Part shown: piece by piece, positions 45,225 to 54,090 of the stretch | Numbering within the stretch: position 1 is the first letter of the stretch | Layout of the letters: every line of letters begins with the position of its first letter | NCBI GenBank assembly: GCA_001771065.1 | Contig: MESQ01000004.1 | Coordinates: 1-64,000 of the forward strand | Direction: 5' to 3' | Length of the DNA: 64,000 nucleotides | DNA from: Burkholderiales bacterium RIFOXYD12_FULL_59_19 | GTDB lineage: Bacteria; Pseudomonadota; Gammaproteobacteria; Burkholderiales; Burkholderiaceae_C | Notes under the pieces: model-generated | The model's input: only the letters and a program-made list of their open reading frames with translations | The model's database searches: none | Told to the model about the DNA's origin: nothing | Made by a program: the position numbers and the translations under genes

Positions 45225-46583
45225 ATGCTAAAAAAAATATACTTCAAGGCGGCTTTTATCTCCTTGATTAGTTTCTTGTGTCTGCCTGTCGCCATGGCCG
45301 GTATTGCCATTGAACACTGGACCCAGCCCAGTGGCGCCCAGGTGTTCCTGGTACAAAGCCATGCCATTCCCATGGTCGATGTGCAGCTTGACTTTGATGC
45401 CGGCAGCCGTCGCGACCCGACTCTGCAAGCCGGGCTGGCCAGTGTCACGGCCAGTTTGAGCGGTATGGGGGTGCTGGCCAACCCGGTTCGGGACGAGGCG
45501 GCGCTGGACGAAAACGCGCTGGGTGAGGCCTGGGCCGACCTGGGGGCCAGTTTTGGCGGCCACGCCAGCAGCGACCGCATGAGTTTTGCGCTACGCTCGC
45601 TAACCTACCCCGATCTGCTGGCCAAAGCGGTGCAACTGGCGGCACGGCAACTGACCGAGCCGGCATTTCCGGCAGACATCTGGCAGCGTGAGCGTGAATC
45701 CATGATCGCCGCGATCAAGGAGGCCAATACCCGTCCGGCCACACAGGCCCAGCGCGCCTTTGACCAGACCGTGTTTGGTGACCACCCTTACGGCTATGAC
45801 ACGACAGAAGCTTCGGTTAAGCGTATCGAGGTGTCGCACATGGCGGCGCTTTACCGTCAATCGATTCAGCCTTGTCGTGCCATCGTTTCTCTGGTGGGAG
45901 CTCTCACACGTGCACAAGCCGACGCGGTGGTGACCAAGTTGCTGGCCCGGATTGCGGTCCCCAGGAATGCCGCTGCGTCAGCCTGTCCGGCGCTGCCTGC
46001 GGTGGCAGAAGTGTTGCCCTTGACCCAGGCCAGCGACCAGCGAATTGCGTTTGAGTCGGCACAAGCCCATGTGCTGCTGGGCCAGCCCGGCTACAAACGC
46101 AAAGACCCTGACTTTTTTGCCATGTTGGTGGGCAATTACATTCTGGGCGGCGGTGGTTTTGTCTCGCGCCTGACCCACGAGGTACGAGAAAAGAGGGGTT
46201 TGAGTTACAGCGTCTACAGCTATTTTGCCCCCGGCGCGCATGCGGGCGCCTTCACCATTGGCCTGCAAACGCGACCCGACCAGGCGGACCAGGCCTTGCA
46301 GGTGTCGCGCGAGGTCTTGGCCCGTTTTGTGGCCGATGGCCCCACCGAGGCCGAGCTTCAGGCTGCCAAGGACAACCTGATTGGCGGCTTTGCCCTGCGC
46401 CTGGACAGCAACCGCAAACTGCTTGACAACGTGGCCAACATTGCCTGGAACAAGTTGCCGCTCAATTACCTGGACACCTGGACCCAGCGCGTGCAAAAAA
46501 TTACCGTGGCCGACATCCGGTCAGCTTTTCAGCGCAAGCTGCAGCCTCAAAAGATGGTGACTGTGGTGCTGGGAGGGGCGTAG
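45225..46583 (+). CDS. M16 family protein lacking the zinc motif (probable inactive partner)
   Basis: 452 residues. Signal peptide about 1-23 (VAMAG). At the place of HxxEH it reads GLASVTASLSGMGV, so the zinc site is absent. The C-terminal half keeps the YxLGGGGFVSRLTHEVREKRGLSYSVYSYF segment that binds substrate in M16B partners. It follows the active M16 gene after 26 bp and should form a heterodimer with it. A TTG four codons upstream is a possible start. Confidence 0.85.
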   Translation: MLKKIYFKAAFISLISFLCLPVAMAGIAIEHWTQPSGAQVFLVQSHAIPMVDVQLDFDAGSRRDPTLQAGLASVTASLSGMGVLANPVRDEAALDENALGEAWADLGASFGGHASSDRMSFALRSLTYPDLLAKAVQLAARQLTEPAFPADIWQRERESMIAAIKEANTRPATQAQRAFDQTVFGDHPYGYDTTEASVKRIEVSHMAALYRQSIQPCRAIVSLVGALTRAQADAVVTKLLARIAVPRNAAASACPALPAVAEVLPLTQASDQRIAFESAQAHVLLGQPGYKRKDPDFFAMLVGNYILGGGGFVSRLTHEVREKRGLSYSVYSYFAPGAHAGAFTIGLQTRPDQADQALQVSREVLARFVADGPTEAELQAAKDNLIGGFALRLDSNRKLLDNVANIAWNKLPLNYLDTWTQRVQKITVADIRSAFQRKLQPQKMVTVVLGGA

Positions 46584-46612
46584 CGGGTGCAGTAGTGATG
46601 TGTCAAGGCAAG

Positions 46613-46639
46613 AAAAACGGCGCCTGATGGGGCGCCGTT
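46613..46639 (-). terminator. Intrinsic terminator of the lipoprotein gene
   Basis: Read on the minus strand: AACGGCGCC, six-base loop, GGCGCCGTT, then TTT. A perfect 9-bp G+C-rich stem followed by a short T run, 17 bp after the stop of the 437-residue lipoprotein gene. It also lies 30 bp after the converging M16 gene, so it may serve both. Confidence 0.75.
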
Positions 46640-46656
46640 ATCAACACAGACAGCTT

Positions 46657-47970
46657 TTAGTTGTAGGTGTATTTGATAGCGTAAGGAGTCGAGAGGCTGA
46701 TGGGGGTGGTGATGACCAAATTGGCCGTAATGGTTCCCACATTGCCGGAATAGCTGCAATTGGTGATGGACAAGCTGCCGCCGCTGGCAGTCAGTGCCGT
46801 CAAACTGTTGTCATTCTGCATGGCGCCACAAAAATCCGCCTGGCTGGCCGGTTTTGAAACCCCGGCAACCACCACGGAGCTGGTGATGCCCGCGACGGTG
46901 GTTTCTACCGTCAGACTCCCTGCCCCAGTGCCTGTACCCGTACCGGTGGTGCTGCTTGCAGGTGCAAACTGACCTTCGAAAGTCTGGCCGTTCATCACAT
47001 TGATTTCATGCAACACGCCGTTGTTAAAAGTCACCTCGTAGCTGAGGCTGCTGTCGGTGAATTTATAAGTCGAAAAGGGTGCTTGAACCACCGTGTTCTG
47101 GACCGGATTGCTCAAGGTTTTTCCCGCAAACGTGAGCGCTGTAGGCGACGCTGCAAAGCACATTTGCTGCCCGTTGGTGTATTGCCCAGCGTTGCCGCTG
47201 TAAATCGATGCTATTTCGTTTGCACCACATGTGGTGGAGCCGCCGCTGGTACCACCCGTGTTACCAGTATTCCCTACATTTGCTCTGATGGTGCCGTAAG
47301 CGGTGGTAAAGGCGGCCCCAAAATTGCCAAAGTCAACAAAGGTCCCTTTGCTGGAAGCAGCCAGCAAAGCAGTGTAGTTGGCGGCTACCGCAGTATTAAA
47401 CGCTTCAAGCGCATCATCCATGGCATCGCCATTTTGTGCCTGAAAAGCGGTCGTGAGTGAATTCGTGGTGCCCAGTTGGCTTTTCAGACCCAAAGCAGTG
47501 TTGACGGCATCGAGGGCAGTGTTGACCTTGGCGGCATCGATACCAGTAAAACTGGCACCACTGAACCAAGTTTGCGGATCTTTTTGCGCCAAGTTGGCCA
47601 CTACCAGATCAGTGAGCGGTGTCACATTGACAGTACCAAAAGACACCGCAATGGAATGATAGGGTTGCGTCTGTGCTGCGCCAGTGGCCGAGCCGAGTTT
47701 GCCGCCGTTGACTTGAACTGCACACGGCAGTGTTTGCCCCGACATTGTGACCTGCCAGAGGCCGGTTGCGCTGGTGGTGGTGGTCAGCTTGCTGCCTGCT
47801 GCACAACTGACGTTGATGATTCCGTCCACAATAGGAAGCCCGACGGCTGCCGTGCCCGACAGCATGCTGGGTGCGACGGCTGTGTCCCCGCCGCCACAGG
47901 CAGACAGGAGCGCTGCCGAAGCCAGCGCTGGTATCCCCATCCTGAATATTTTGTTGATCACATCCTGCAT
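46657..47970 (-). CDS. Large lipoprotein of unknown function
   Basis: 437 residues from the ATG at 47970, preceded by GAAGGAGAGAACTT, a strong ribosome site; the frame runs 35 codons further but without support. Lipobox LLSACGGG (Cys about 24). The mature part has a carboxypeptidase-regulatory-like stretch (GTAAVGLPIVDGIINVSCAAGSKLTTTTSATGLWQVTMSG), a helical middle (VNTALDAVNTALGLKSQLG), a Gly/Thr-rich linker near 255, and a C-terminal beta domain with Cys pairs. The family is not recognised. It is head-to-head with the sensor kinase gene across 120 bp, which suggests it is a target or accessory of that system. Confidence 0.7.
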   Translation of the reverse strand: MQDVINKIFRMGIPALASAALLSACGGGDTAVAPSMLSGTAAVGLPIVDGIINVSCAAGSKLTTTTSATGLWQVTMSGQTLPCAVQVNGGKLGSATGAAQTQPYHSIAVSFGTVNVTPLTDLVVANLAQKDPQTWFSGASFTGIDAAKVNTALDAVNTALGLKSQLGTTNSLTTAFQAQNGDAMDDALEAFNTAVAANYTALLAASSKGTFVDFGNFGAAFTTAYGTIRANVGNTGNTGGTSGGSTTCGANEIASIYSGNAGQYTNGQQMCFAASPTALTFAGKTLSNPVQNTVVQAPFSTYKFTDSSLSYEVTFNNGVLHEINVMNGQTFEGQFAPASSTTGTGTGTGAGSLTVETTVAGITSSVVVAGVSKPASQADFCGAMQNDNSLTALTASGGSLSITNCSYSGNVGTITANLVITTPISLSTPYAIKYTYN

Positions 47971-48090
47971 AAGTTCTCTCCTTCGGTTAAAAATACTGAC
48001 CAAAATATTGTCAGCAACAGCGTTGGAAGTGGCAATCCCGTGAACGCGGGGGAGCGGTGTTGTCTTGACGTCCATTTGGAAGCTCTTCTC

Positions 48091-50250
48091 ATGCTTATTG
48101 CTGCATTACCGATCCTTCCCGTACGGCGTTTGTCGCTGGCACTGCTTTTGTGTCTGTTCATGGGTGCGTTGGCGCTTGGCCTGGCACTGCACAGTCCGTG
48201 GCTGGGCCTGCAATTGCGGGCTCAGGAAGACGGCAGCATCCTGGTGGTGCAGGCCAATGGCCCGTCCCGGGCTATTCCTGTCAATGCCAGATTGGTGTTT
48301 CTGGCGGATGATCAGATTCAACTGGCGTTGTCGGGTAAGGATTTGCTTGAAGAGCCCGACGTGTTTGATTGGTATTCGGAAATGGACGCTTTCTTCGCGC
48401 GACAAGGCGAGTTGGCGGGCCTGCTGCGTTCTTCTGAAGTCACCCTGGGATGGCGCGCTGATTCAAATCCGGAGCCCTTGCAAACCACCCGCGTCAGACC
48501 GGTCGAGCGACCACTGCACAGCCTGCCCTTGTTTTTTTGGTTCCAGCTGGCGGTCTCCAGTGTGGGTTTTCTGATTGCAGCCTGGGTCTGGGCGTTACGG
48601 CCGCAGGAATGGGGTGTGCGTCTGTTTGCCATCACCGGCCTGAGTTTTCCGGTTTTTGCCATGTCGGCCGCCGTTTACAGCAGCCGTGAACTGGCGCTGG
48701 ATGGCAGTTTGTTCAAAGCCCTGAGTGCGTTGAACCACTGGGGCTCCTTCATGTTTGGTGCGGCACTGTTTGGTATTTTTTTGTGTGCCCCGAAAAGGCT
48801 GGTCAGTCTGCGTGTGCTTTTGGGTGTGTTTGTCTTTTACAACCTCTGGTGGCTTGCAGATACCCTGCGCTGGGCTCCCGACATGGACTGGGGTAACCGA
48901 TTTGCCGTGATGAGCGAGATGTTGCTGGCCTTGGTATTGGCGGGTGTGCAGTGGGTGCGCAGTCGGCGCGAACCCTTGGACCGAGCCGCGCTGCGCTGGT
49001 TCATGCTTTCCTTGCTGTTGGGCAGTGGTTTGTTTATTCTTTTGATGGTGACCACAGCCAGTCTTGGCTGGCTACCCCCGGTGCCTCAAGGCTACGCCTT
49101 TGGTTTTTTCTTGTTCATTTACATTGGTATTGCGCTTGGACTTGGTCATTACCGTTTGTTTGACCTGGACGTATGGGCTTACCGCTTGCTGTTTTGGCTG
49201 GTAAGCGCTTTGCTGTTGGTCGGTTTGGATGCATTGTTCATTGGCGCCCTGCAATGGTCGGGTGCGCAGGCCTTGGCTGTTTCTCTGTGGGCCTGCGTTC
49301 TGGTTTATCTGCCCTTGCGTCAGTGGCTCTGGCAAAGGTTTGGCAAGCGACCTAAACAGCGCCTTGATGAGTTGCTGCCCGATGTGGTGCGTATCGCGTT
49401 TCAGACTGAAACCCAAACGCGTGAGCGATTATGGGCTGATCTGCTCCAGCGCGTGTACCAACCGCTGGAACAAGTCACCCAGTCGCCATCGGAATCCGGA
49501 GTGTCTCAATTGACTGATGAGGGCTTGGCACTACTGGTGCCTGCCTGTGCGGGCATCTCGGCGCGTTTGCTACGCTACCCGGCACAAGGTGCACGTCTGT
49601 TTTCGCCGCGTGACCGGAATCATGTGGAGGCTTTGGTTCATCTGATGAGGTTGGCTGAAAGCACCCGTGCGGCGCAAGAGCTTGGTGCGCAGGAAGAGCG
49701 CCAGCGTATTGCGCGCGACATGCATGACGATGTGGGGGCCCGCCTGTTGATGCTGATGCATCATGCAAAATCACCTGAATTGGTTGATTTGGCGCGTGCC
49801 GCCATGCAGGACCTGCGAACGGCGTTGGCAGCCCTCGACAGTCAGCCAGTATTGTTGGCGCACGCCCTGGCAGATTGGCGTGCCGAAGCCTCAGCGCGAT
49901 GCGAGGCGGCCGGCGTGGCGCTGCTTTGGCACGCGCCGGCACCGGGCGCCCAGGTGGTGCTCACCGCGCGGCAAAAAGCCGTCATGGAACGCACGCTGCG
50001 TGAAAGTCTTACCAATGCGTTCAAACACGGGCAGGCGCGGCAGATAGAGATTCGGCCTACCGTGCAGGCGGGTGTGTTGACGGTCCAGATTAGCCACGAT
50101 GGTCCCATGACCACACCAGAAAGTTGGACCGAGGGTCGCGGATTGCTGGGCATGAAGCATCGCTTGCAAGAAGTGCATGGCGCTCTGTGTTTGACGGCAC
50201 GCAGCAGCGGCGGCACACAAACAATTCTTCAACTGCCCGTGGAGACATAA
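48091..50250 (+). CDS. Membrane sensor histidine kinase with PDZ-like and multi-helix sensor
   Basis: 719 residues. First helix about 13-35, then an extracytoplasmic PDZ-like domain (about 36-140: QEDGSILVVQANGPSRAI...), then about eight membrane helices (150-420), a helical linker, and a HisKA_3-type kinase domain. Phospho-acceptor His545 in RQRIARDMHDDVGARLL; ATP-binding ESLTNAFKHG near 638 and GRGLLGMKHR near 684. This kinase type pairs with NarL-type regulators, and one follows 7 bp downstream. The start at 48091 is supported by the membrane topology; the frame is open far upstream but over the divergent promoter. Stimulus unknown. Confidence 0.85.
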   Translation: MLIAALPILPVRRLSLALLLCLFMGALALGLALHSPWLGLQLRAQEDGSILVVQANGPSRAIPVNARLVFLADDQIQLALSGKDLLEEPDVFDWYSEMDAFFARQGELAGLLRSSEVTLGWRADSNPEPLQTTRVRPVERPLHSLPLFFWFQLAVSSVGFLIAAWVWALRPQEWGVRLFAITGLSFPVFAMSAAVYSSRELALDGSLFKALSALNHWGSFMFGAALFGIFLCAPKRLVSLRVLLGVFVFYNLWWLADTLRWAPDMDWGNRFAVMSEMLLALVLAGVQWVRSRREPLDRAALRWFMLSLLLGSGLFILLMVTTASLGWLPPVPQGYAFGFFLFIYIGIALGLGHYRLFDLDVWAYRLLFWLVSALLLVGLDALFIGALQWSGAQALAVSLWACVLVYLPLRQWLWQRFGKRPKQRLDELLPDVVRIAFQTETQTRERLWADLLQRVYQPLEQVTQSPSESGVSQLTDEGLALLVPACAGISARLLRYPAQGARLFSPRDRNHVEALVHLMRLAESTRAAQELGAQEERQRIARDMHDDVGARLLMLMHHAKSPELVDLARAAMQDLRTALAALDSQPVLLAHALADWRAEASARCEAAGVALLWHAPAPGAQVVLTARQKAVMERTLRESLTNAFKHGQARQIEIRPTVQAGVLTVQISHDGPMTTPESWTEGRGLLGMKHRLQEVHGALCLTARSSGGTQTILQLPVET

Positions 50251-50257
50251 GAATTCC

Positions 50258-50893
50258 ATGCTCGATATTTTGCTGGTGGATGACCTGCCCGAAGCCTTGG
50301 CCATGCTGGAGGCCGCCTGCCAGGCCGCGTTTCCTGGGGCGTGTTGCACCATGGCCAGCAATGTGTCAGAGGCCCGGCAGCTGCTTGACACGCGACGATT
50401 CGCAATCGCACTGATCGACCTGGGTCTGCCCGACGGTGATGGCCTTGACATCATCAGGCATATTCAGCGGCATCAACCTGATTGCGCCACCGTGGTGGCT
50501 ACCATTTTTGATGATGATGCGCATTTGTTCAAGGCGTTACAAGCCGGGGCGCAAGGCTATTTGTTAAAAGACCAGGCGCCTGAATGGCTGGCGCAGCAAT
50601 TGCAAAAGATTTTTGACGGTCAACCTCCCTTGTCGCCTGCCATAGCGCGACGTTTATTGCGCTACTTTCAACGTCCGGCTCCGACGGAGCCGATTTTGGC
50701 TGCTGAATTGACGTTGCGCGAGCGCGCGGTACTGGGGCTGTTGGCGCAGGGCATGCGTATTGTTGACATTGGCAATGAACTGGACATTTCCCGGCACACT
50801 GCGGGTGACCACGTGAAAAACATCTATCGCAAGCTCAAGATCAACAGCCGTGCCGAAGCGGCGCTGCATGCCAAGGGTTTGGGACTGATCTGA
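50258..50893 (+). CDS. NarL/LuxR-family response regulator
   Basis: 211 residues. Receiver domain 1-115 with Asp8-Asp9 (VDD), phospho-acceptor Asp54 (LIDLGLPDGDG) and Lys104 (LLKD). C-terminal LuxR-type HTH (about 148-208: LTLRERAVLGLLAQGMRIVDIGNELDISRHTAGDHVKNIYRKL). It is the partner of the kinase encoded 7 bp upstream. Likely targets are its own operon or the divergent lipoprotein gene; inferred from position. Confidence 0.9.
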   Translation: MLDILLVDDLPEALAMLEAACQAAFPGACCTMASNVSEARQLLDTRRFAIALIDLGLPDGDGLDIIRHIQRHQPDCATVVATIFDDDAHLFKALQAGAQGYLLKDQAPEWLAQQLQKIFDGQPPLSPAIARRLLRYFQRPAPTEPILAAELTLRERAVLGLLAQGMRIVDIGNELDISRHTAGDHVKNIYRKLKINSRAEAALHAKGLGLI

Positions 50894-50920
50894 GTCAGAC
50901 GCGTGCCCTCCGCAGTTAAG

Positions 50921-51559
50921 ATGACGCCAATGAAGAACGAATCCCCCAAGACCAGGCCCCGACCACCCCGCCCGCGGGCCGTGCAAAGCCATGAAGTCCG
51001 CATCATTGGCGGCCAGTACAAGCGCAGCAAACTGCCAGTGGCTGACAAGCCTGGTTTGCGGCCCACGCCGGACCGGGTACGTGAAACCCTTTTTAACTGG
51101 CTGGGGCAGGACCTGAGTGGCTGGCGTTGTCTCGATGCCTTTGCCGGTACCGGTGTGTTGGGTTTCGAGGCCGCCTCACGCGGCGCCGCGCAGGTGCTGC
51201 TGGTCGAGCAGGACGCCGCGCTGGTGGCGCAACTCAAGCGCGTGCAAACCCAACTTAAAGCGGATGGGGTTCAGGTGGTCCGGGGCGACGCGGTAGCGGC
51301 GTTGCGCCATGCGCCCGCTGGGAGCCTGGAACTTATCTTTATGGACCCACCCTTTGATTCGGATGTGTTCGAGGTAGCTGTGCAGGCGGCGGCGCCAGCG
51401 CTGGCGGCCGCTGGTTTTCTGTATCTGGAAGCCCCCAAACGCTGGTCTGAGAGCCAGTTGCAGGTGCTGGGTTTACAACTGCACCGCTATCTCAAGGCGG
51501 GCATGGTGCACGCGCATTTGCTCAAGCGCATTGAGCCAGTTGCCGAGCCAGCGCGTTGA
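50921..51559 (+). CDS. rsmD: 16S rRNA (guanine966-N2)-methyltransferase RsmD
   Basis: 212 residues from the ATG at 50921; a GTG six codons upstream and an ATG three codons downstream are alternatives. SAM-binding LDAFAGTGVLGFEAASRGA near 75 and catalytic DPPF (FMDPPFDSD) near 140. The RIIGGQYKRSKLPV and LRPTPDRVRETLFNWL segments are diagnostic. It methylates G966 of 16S rRNA. coaD follows, the usual neighbour. Confidence 0.93.
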   Translation: MTPMKNESPKTRPRPPRPRAVQSHEVRIIGGQYKRSKLPVADKPGLRPTPDRVRETLFNWLGQDLSGWRCLDAFAGTGVLGFEAASRGAAQVLLVEQDAALVAQLKRVQTQLKADGVQVVRGDAVAALRHAPAGSLELIFMDPPFDSDVFEVAVQAAAPALAAAGFLYLEAPKRWSESQLQVLGLQLHRYLKAGMVHAHLLKRIEPVAEPAR

Positions 51560-51595
51560 TAATGCAGCAATGTCAACTCAACCCCATTATTTACC

Positions 51596-52102
51596 ATGGC
51601 CAATGATCTGATCGCCGTTTATCCGGGCACTTTTGATCCGATCACCCTGGGCCACGAAGACGTGGTGCGCCGGGCCGCGCAGTTGTTCAACCATGTGATC
51701 GTGGCGGTGGCGGCAGGGCACCACAAAAAGGCCATGTTTTCACTGGAGGAGCGGATGGCCATGGCGCGTGAAGTGGTTAAGGTCTACCCCGGGGTGCAGG
51801 TGGAAAGTTTCGACGGTTTGATGCGTGACTTTGTCGTCACACGTGGTGCCAAGGCGATGGTCCGCGGCCTGCGTGCCGTCACCGATTTTGATTACGAATT
51901 TCAGCTGGCGGGTATGAACCGCAGCCTGATGCCCGATGTGGAAACCGTGTTCCTGACCCCTGGCGACAAATACCAGTTTATTTCGAGCACCTTTGTGCGT
52001 GAGATTGCCACGCTGGGCGGGGAGGTGGATAAATTCGTCTCGCCCGGTGTCAATCAGCGACTGCTGGAAAAAGTACGCAGCCTCAGCGGCAAAACCCCTT
52101 GA
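51596..52102 (+). CDS. coaD: Pantetheine-phosphate adenylyltransferase
   Basis: 168 residues. Nucleotidyltransferase motif GTFDPITLGH (11-20) and the signature FISSTFVREIA near 123-133. It forms dephospho-CoA from phosphopantetheine and ATP. 36 bp after rsmD; the start ATG follows ATTTACC. Full length with no anomalies. Confidence 0.95.
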   Translation: MANDLIAVYPGTFDPITLGHEDVVRRAAQLFNHVIVAVAAGHHKKAMFSLEERMAMAREVVKVYPGVQVESFDGLMRDFVVTRGAKAMVRGLRAVTDFDYEFQLAGMNRSLMPDVETVFLTPGDKYQFISSTFVREIATLGGEVDKFVSPGVNQRLLEKVRSLSGKTP

Positions 52103-52117
52103 ATTTTTGGAGAACAC

Positions 52118-52573
52118 ATGAAGATCCTTTTGCCTTTTGATGGCTCCCCCCTGGCCCTGGAAGCAGTGCGTTTTGTCATTCGTATGGCGGCCGATGGCCT
52201 TGATACCAGCGTGGTGCTGGCCAATGTGCAGGAGCCTGCCAGCCTGTACGAATTGATGGTGGTGCATGACCCTTTGGTGATTGAGCAGGTCAGCGCTGCG
52301 GCCGGGGCCAACACCTTGCAGGCCGCGCAGGTGTTGCTGGATGGCGCAGGCCTGGCTTACGAGACGGAAGTGGCGTCGGGAGATCCGGCGCACACGCTGG
52401 TGGATATTCTGGAAAACTACGGCTGTGATTTGGTGGTGATGGGTGCAAGTGGTACCAGTGCCTTGCGCAGCGCCTTGCTGGGTTCGGTGTCCAATGAAGT
52501 ACTGCATGCCGCTGGCGTGCCGGTGATGATTGTCAAAGCGACCGAACAAGACAGTGCTGACACCACGGAATAA
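52118..52573 (+). CDS. Universal stress protein family (UspA-like)
   Basis: 151 residues. Usp fold with the ATP-binding motif GASGTSALRSALLGSVS (G-2x-G-9x-G-S) near 112-128 and the N-terminal MKILLPFDGSPLALEA. Such proteins are cytoplasmic and induced by starvation or stress. TTTGGAGAACAC precedes the start. It lies between coaD and the ferredoxin gene, which are usually adjacent in related genomes. Confidence 0.88.
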   Translation: MKILLPFDGSPLALEAVRFVIRMAADGLDTSVVLANVQEPASLYELMVVHDPLVIEQVSAAAGANTLQAAQVLLDGAGLAYETEVASGDPAHTLVDILENYGCDLVVMGASGTSALRSALLGSVSNEVLHAAGVPVMIVKATEQDSADTTE

Positions 52574-52621
52574 GCCAGACTTTTAAAATTGGCGCTTGTC
52601 CACTTTTGTCTGATTGCGCTT

Positions 52622-52891
52622 ATGGCCCTGTTGATCACTGACGAATGCATCAACTGTGATGTGTGCGAGCCCGAGTGCCCCAATGACGCCATTTACATGG
52701 GGCCGGACATCTATGAGATCGACCCCAACAAATGCACTGAATGTGTGGGGCATTTTGATGAGCCGCAGTGTGTGCAGGTGTGCCCGGTGAATTGCATTCC
52801 GGTCAACCCGGATTTTGTTGAGAACAACGAGCGCTTGTGGCAAAAGTACCGGCGCTTGCAAGCGCAAAGCGCGCCAACGCCCGTGGCCTGA
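52622..52891 (+). CDS. YfhL-type 2[4Fe-4S] ferredoxin
   Basis: 89 residues from the ATG at 52622 (MALLITDECINCDVCEPECPND); the frame has an upstream in-frame start with no support. Cluster cysteines at 9, 12, 15, 19 and 38, 41, 50, 54 (with Cys58 extra), with the insertion CVGHFDEPQC typical of the YfhL/Alvin type. Small electron carrier. It converges with the DUF4124 gene, 21 bp apart. Confidence 0.92.
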   Translation: MALLITDECINCDVCEPECPNDAIYMGPDIYEIDPNKCTECVGHFDEPQCVQVCPVNCIPVNPDFVENNERLWQKYRRLQAQSAPTPVA

Positions 52892-52912
52892 GCGGCTCCC
52901 GGGTTAAGGTTC

Positions 52913-53341
52913 TTATTTCTTTTTCTGCACTGCTGACTTTTCGGAACCTGGCACCTCTGCAATAAAGGCCTCAGGTTTCTTGTGCTTGGGCTGTACCCGC
53001 TTGGGTGTCAGAACAGTGCCGTAAGTGGAATTGCCGGTGCTCGGTACAGCTTTCTCTGGTGCTGTGGGCAGGCTGGTCCGTTCACCAGCCAGCAAGCGTT
53101 TTTCTTCTGCAATGCGTGTGTGTTCCATGGCACGCGCCAGCCTGGCAGCCTGATCAGCAGCCGCATCGGTCTGTTGCTTTTGATTCGGTTCGCGCCTGTC
53201 GTTCAGATTGAGAGGAATACCGTCCGGGCAAGGTGTTTGGCTGTACACATTGCCGCAGCGGTAAATGGTTTGGGCTTGAATGCCCAGTGCCACAGTGAGT
53301 CCGGTGATCATGAATAGGACTTGCTTGCCAAGATGTTGCAT
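52913..53341 (-). CDS. Secreted DUF4124-domain protein
   Basis: 142 residues from the ATG at 53341, preceded by GGGGGAAATCAAA. Signal peptide about 1-22 (LGIQA-Q). The short YRCGNVYSQTPCPDG core is the DUF4124 motif; the rest is charged, helical and ends in a Lys tail (VQKKK). Function unknown for the family. Pth lies 48 bp upstream on the same strand. Confidence 0.78.
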   Translation of the reverse strand: MQHLGKQVLFMITGLTVALGIQAQTIYRCGNVYSQTPCPDGIPLNLNDRREPNQKQQTDAAADQAARLARAMEHTRIAEEKRLLAGERTSLPTAPEKAVPSTGNSTYGTVLTPKRVQPKHKKPEAFIAEVPGSEKSAVQKKK

Positions 53342-53389
53342 TTTGATTTCCCCCTTGCACCAGGCCAAGTGGTACATGGCGCAAGGGTA

Positions 53390-54028
53390 TCACGTGTCGC
53401 TTGGTGCGGGTGGCGATGCCGGCGTTGGCGCTGGTTTGGGCTTGCTGGGGCGCAGTGGTTTGCTGGTGTGTACCAGGCGCGTGGCTTGTTCCATGTCACC
53501 CAATAAAAACTGGGGCAGGGCCTTGAGGGTGCGGTCAATGGTCTGGTCAATGGCGATACGGTGGTCCAGCGACGGTTTTTTAAGCACCCAGTGCAGCACC
53601 TCTGCCTTGTTGCCGGGGTGGCCGATGCCCAGGCGCAGCCGCCAGTACTGGTCCGTGCCCAATTGGGCGTGAATGTCACGCAAGCCGTTGTGGCCTGCAT
53701 GGCTACCACCCAGTTTGAGTTTGGCTTCGCCAGGAACGATGTCAAGATCGTCATGGGCAACCAGGATCTCTTGCGCTGGTATCTTGAAAAAATTGGCCAG
53801 CGCCGCCACCGACTTGCCGCTTGCATTCATGAAGGTTTGTGGTGCCAACAGCCAGACCGATTGGCCGTTGACGCTGCTACGTGCGACCAGGCCGTGGTAA
53901 CTTTTGTCCGCTGTCAAATTGATTTTGAGTTCACGCGCCAAGGCGTCCAGCCACCAGAAACCGGCGTTGTGGCGGGTTTGTTCGTATTCTGGTCCGGGGT
54001 TTCCCAAGCCTACAAAAAGTCTGATCAT
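53390..54028 (-). CDS. pth: Peptidyl-tRNA hydrolase
   Basis: 212 residues from the ATG giving [25 protein letters not shown]. Catalytic His in TRHNAGF near 20 and Asp in DDLDIVPG near 93; [13 protein letters not shown] near 109. It releases peptides from peptidyl-tRNA. A Pro/Ser-rich C-terminal tail ([17 protein letters not shown]) is an addition relative to E. coli. rplY lies upstream, separated by a terminator. Confidence 0.94.
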   Translation of the reverse strand: MIRLFVGLGNPGPEYEQTRHNAGFWWLDALARELKINLTADKSYHGLVARSSVNGQSVWLLAPQTFMNASGKSVAALANFFKIPAQEILVAHDDLDIVPGEAKLKLGGSHAGHNGLRDIHAQLGTDQYWRLRLGIGHPGNKAEVLHWVLKKPSLDHRIAIDQTIDRTLKALPQFLLGDMEQATRLVHTSKPLRPSKPKPAPTPASPPAPSDT

Positions 54029-54042
54029 GGCGTCATTATCTG

Positions 54043-54073
54043 AAAAAAAAGGGCCCACCAAGTGAGCCCTTTT
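54043..54073 (-). terminator. Intrinsic terminator after rplY
   Basis: On the minus strand: AAAAGGGCTCA, loop, TGGGCCC, then a run of eight T. The 7-bp stem has one G-T pair. It stands 18 bp after the rplY stop and just before the pth start, so it may separate prs-rplY from pth transcription or act as an attenuator. Confidence 0.7.
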
Positions 54074-54090
54074 GATCAACGCGCAGGCGC

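Noticed and set aside
47476-48090. Upstream extension of the sensor kinase frame by 205 codons
   Set aside because: It runs antisense through the lipoprotein gene and its strong ribosome site; the kinase membrane topology starts at 48091.
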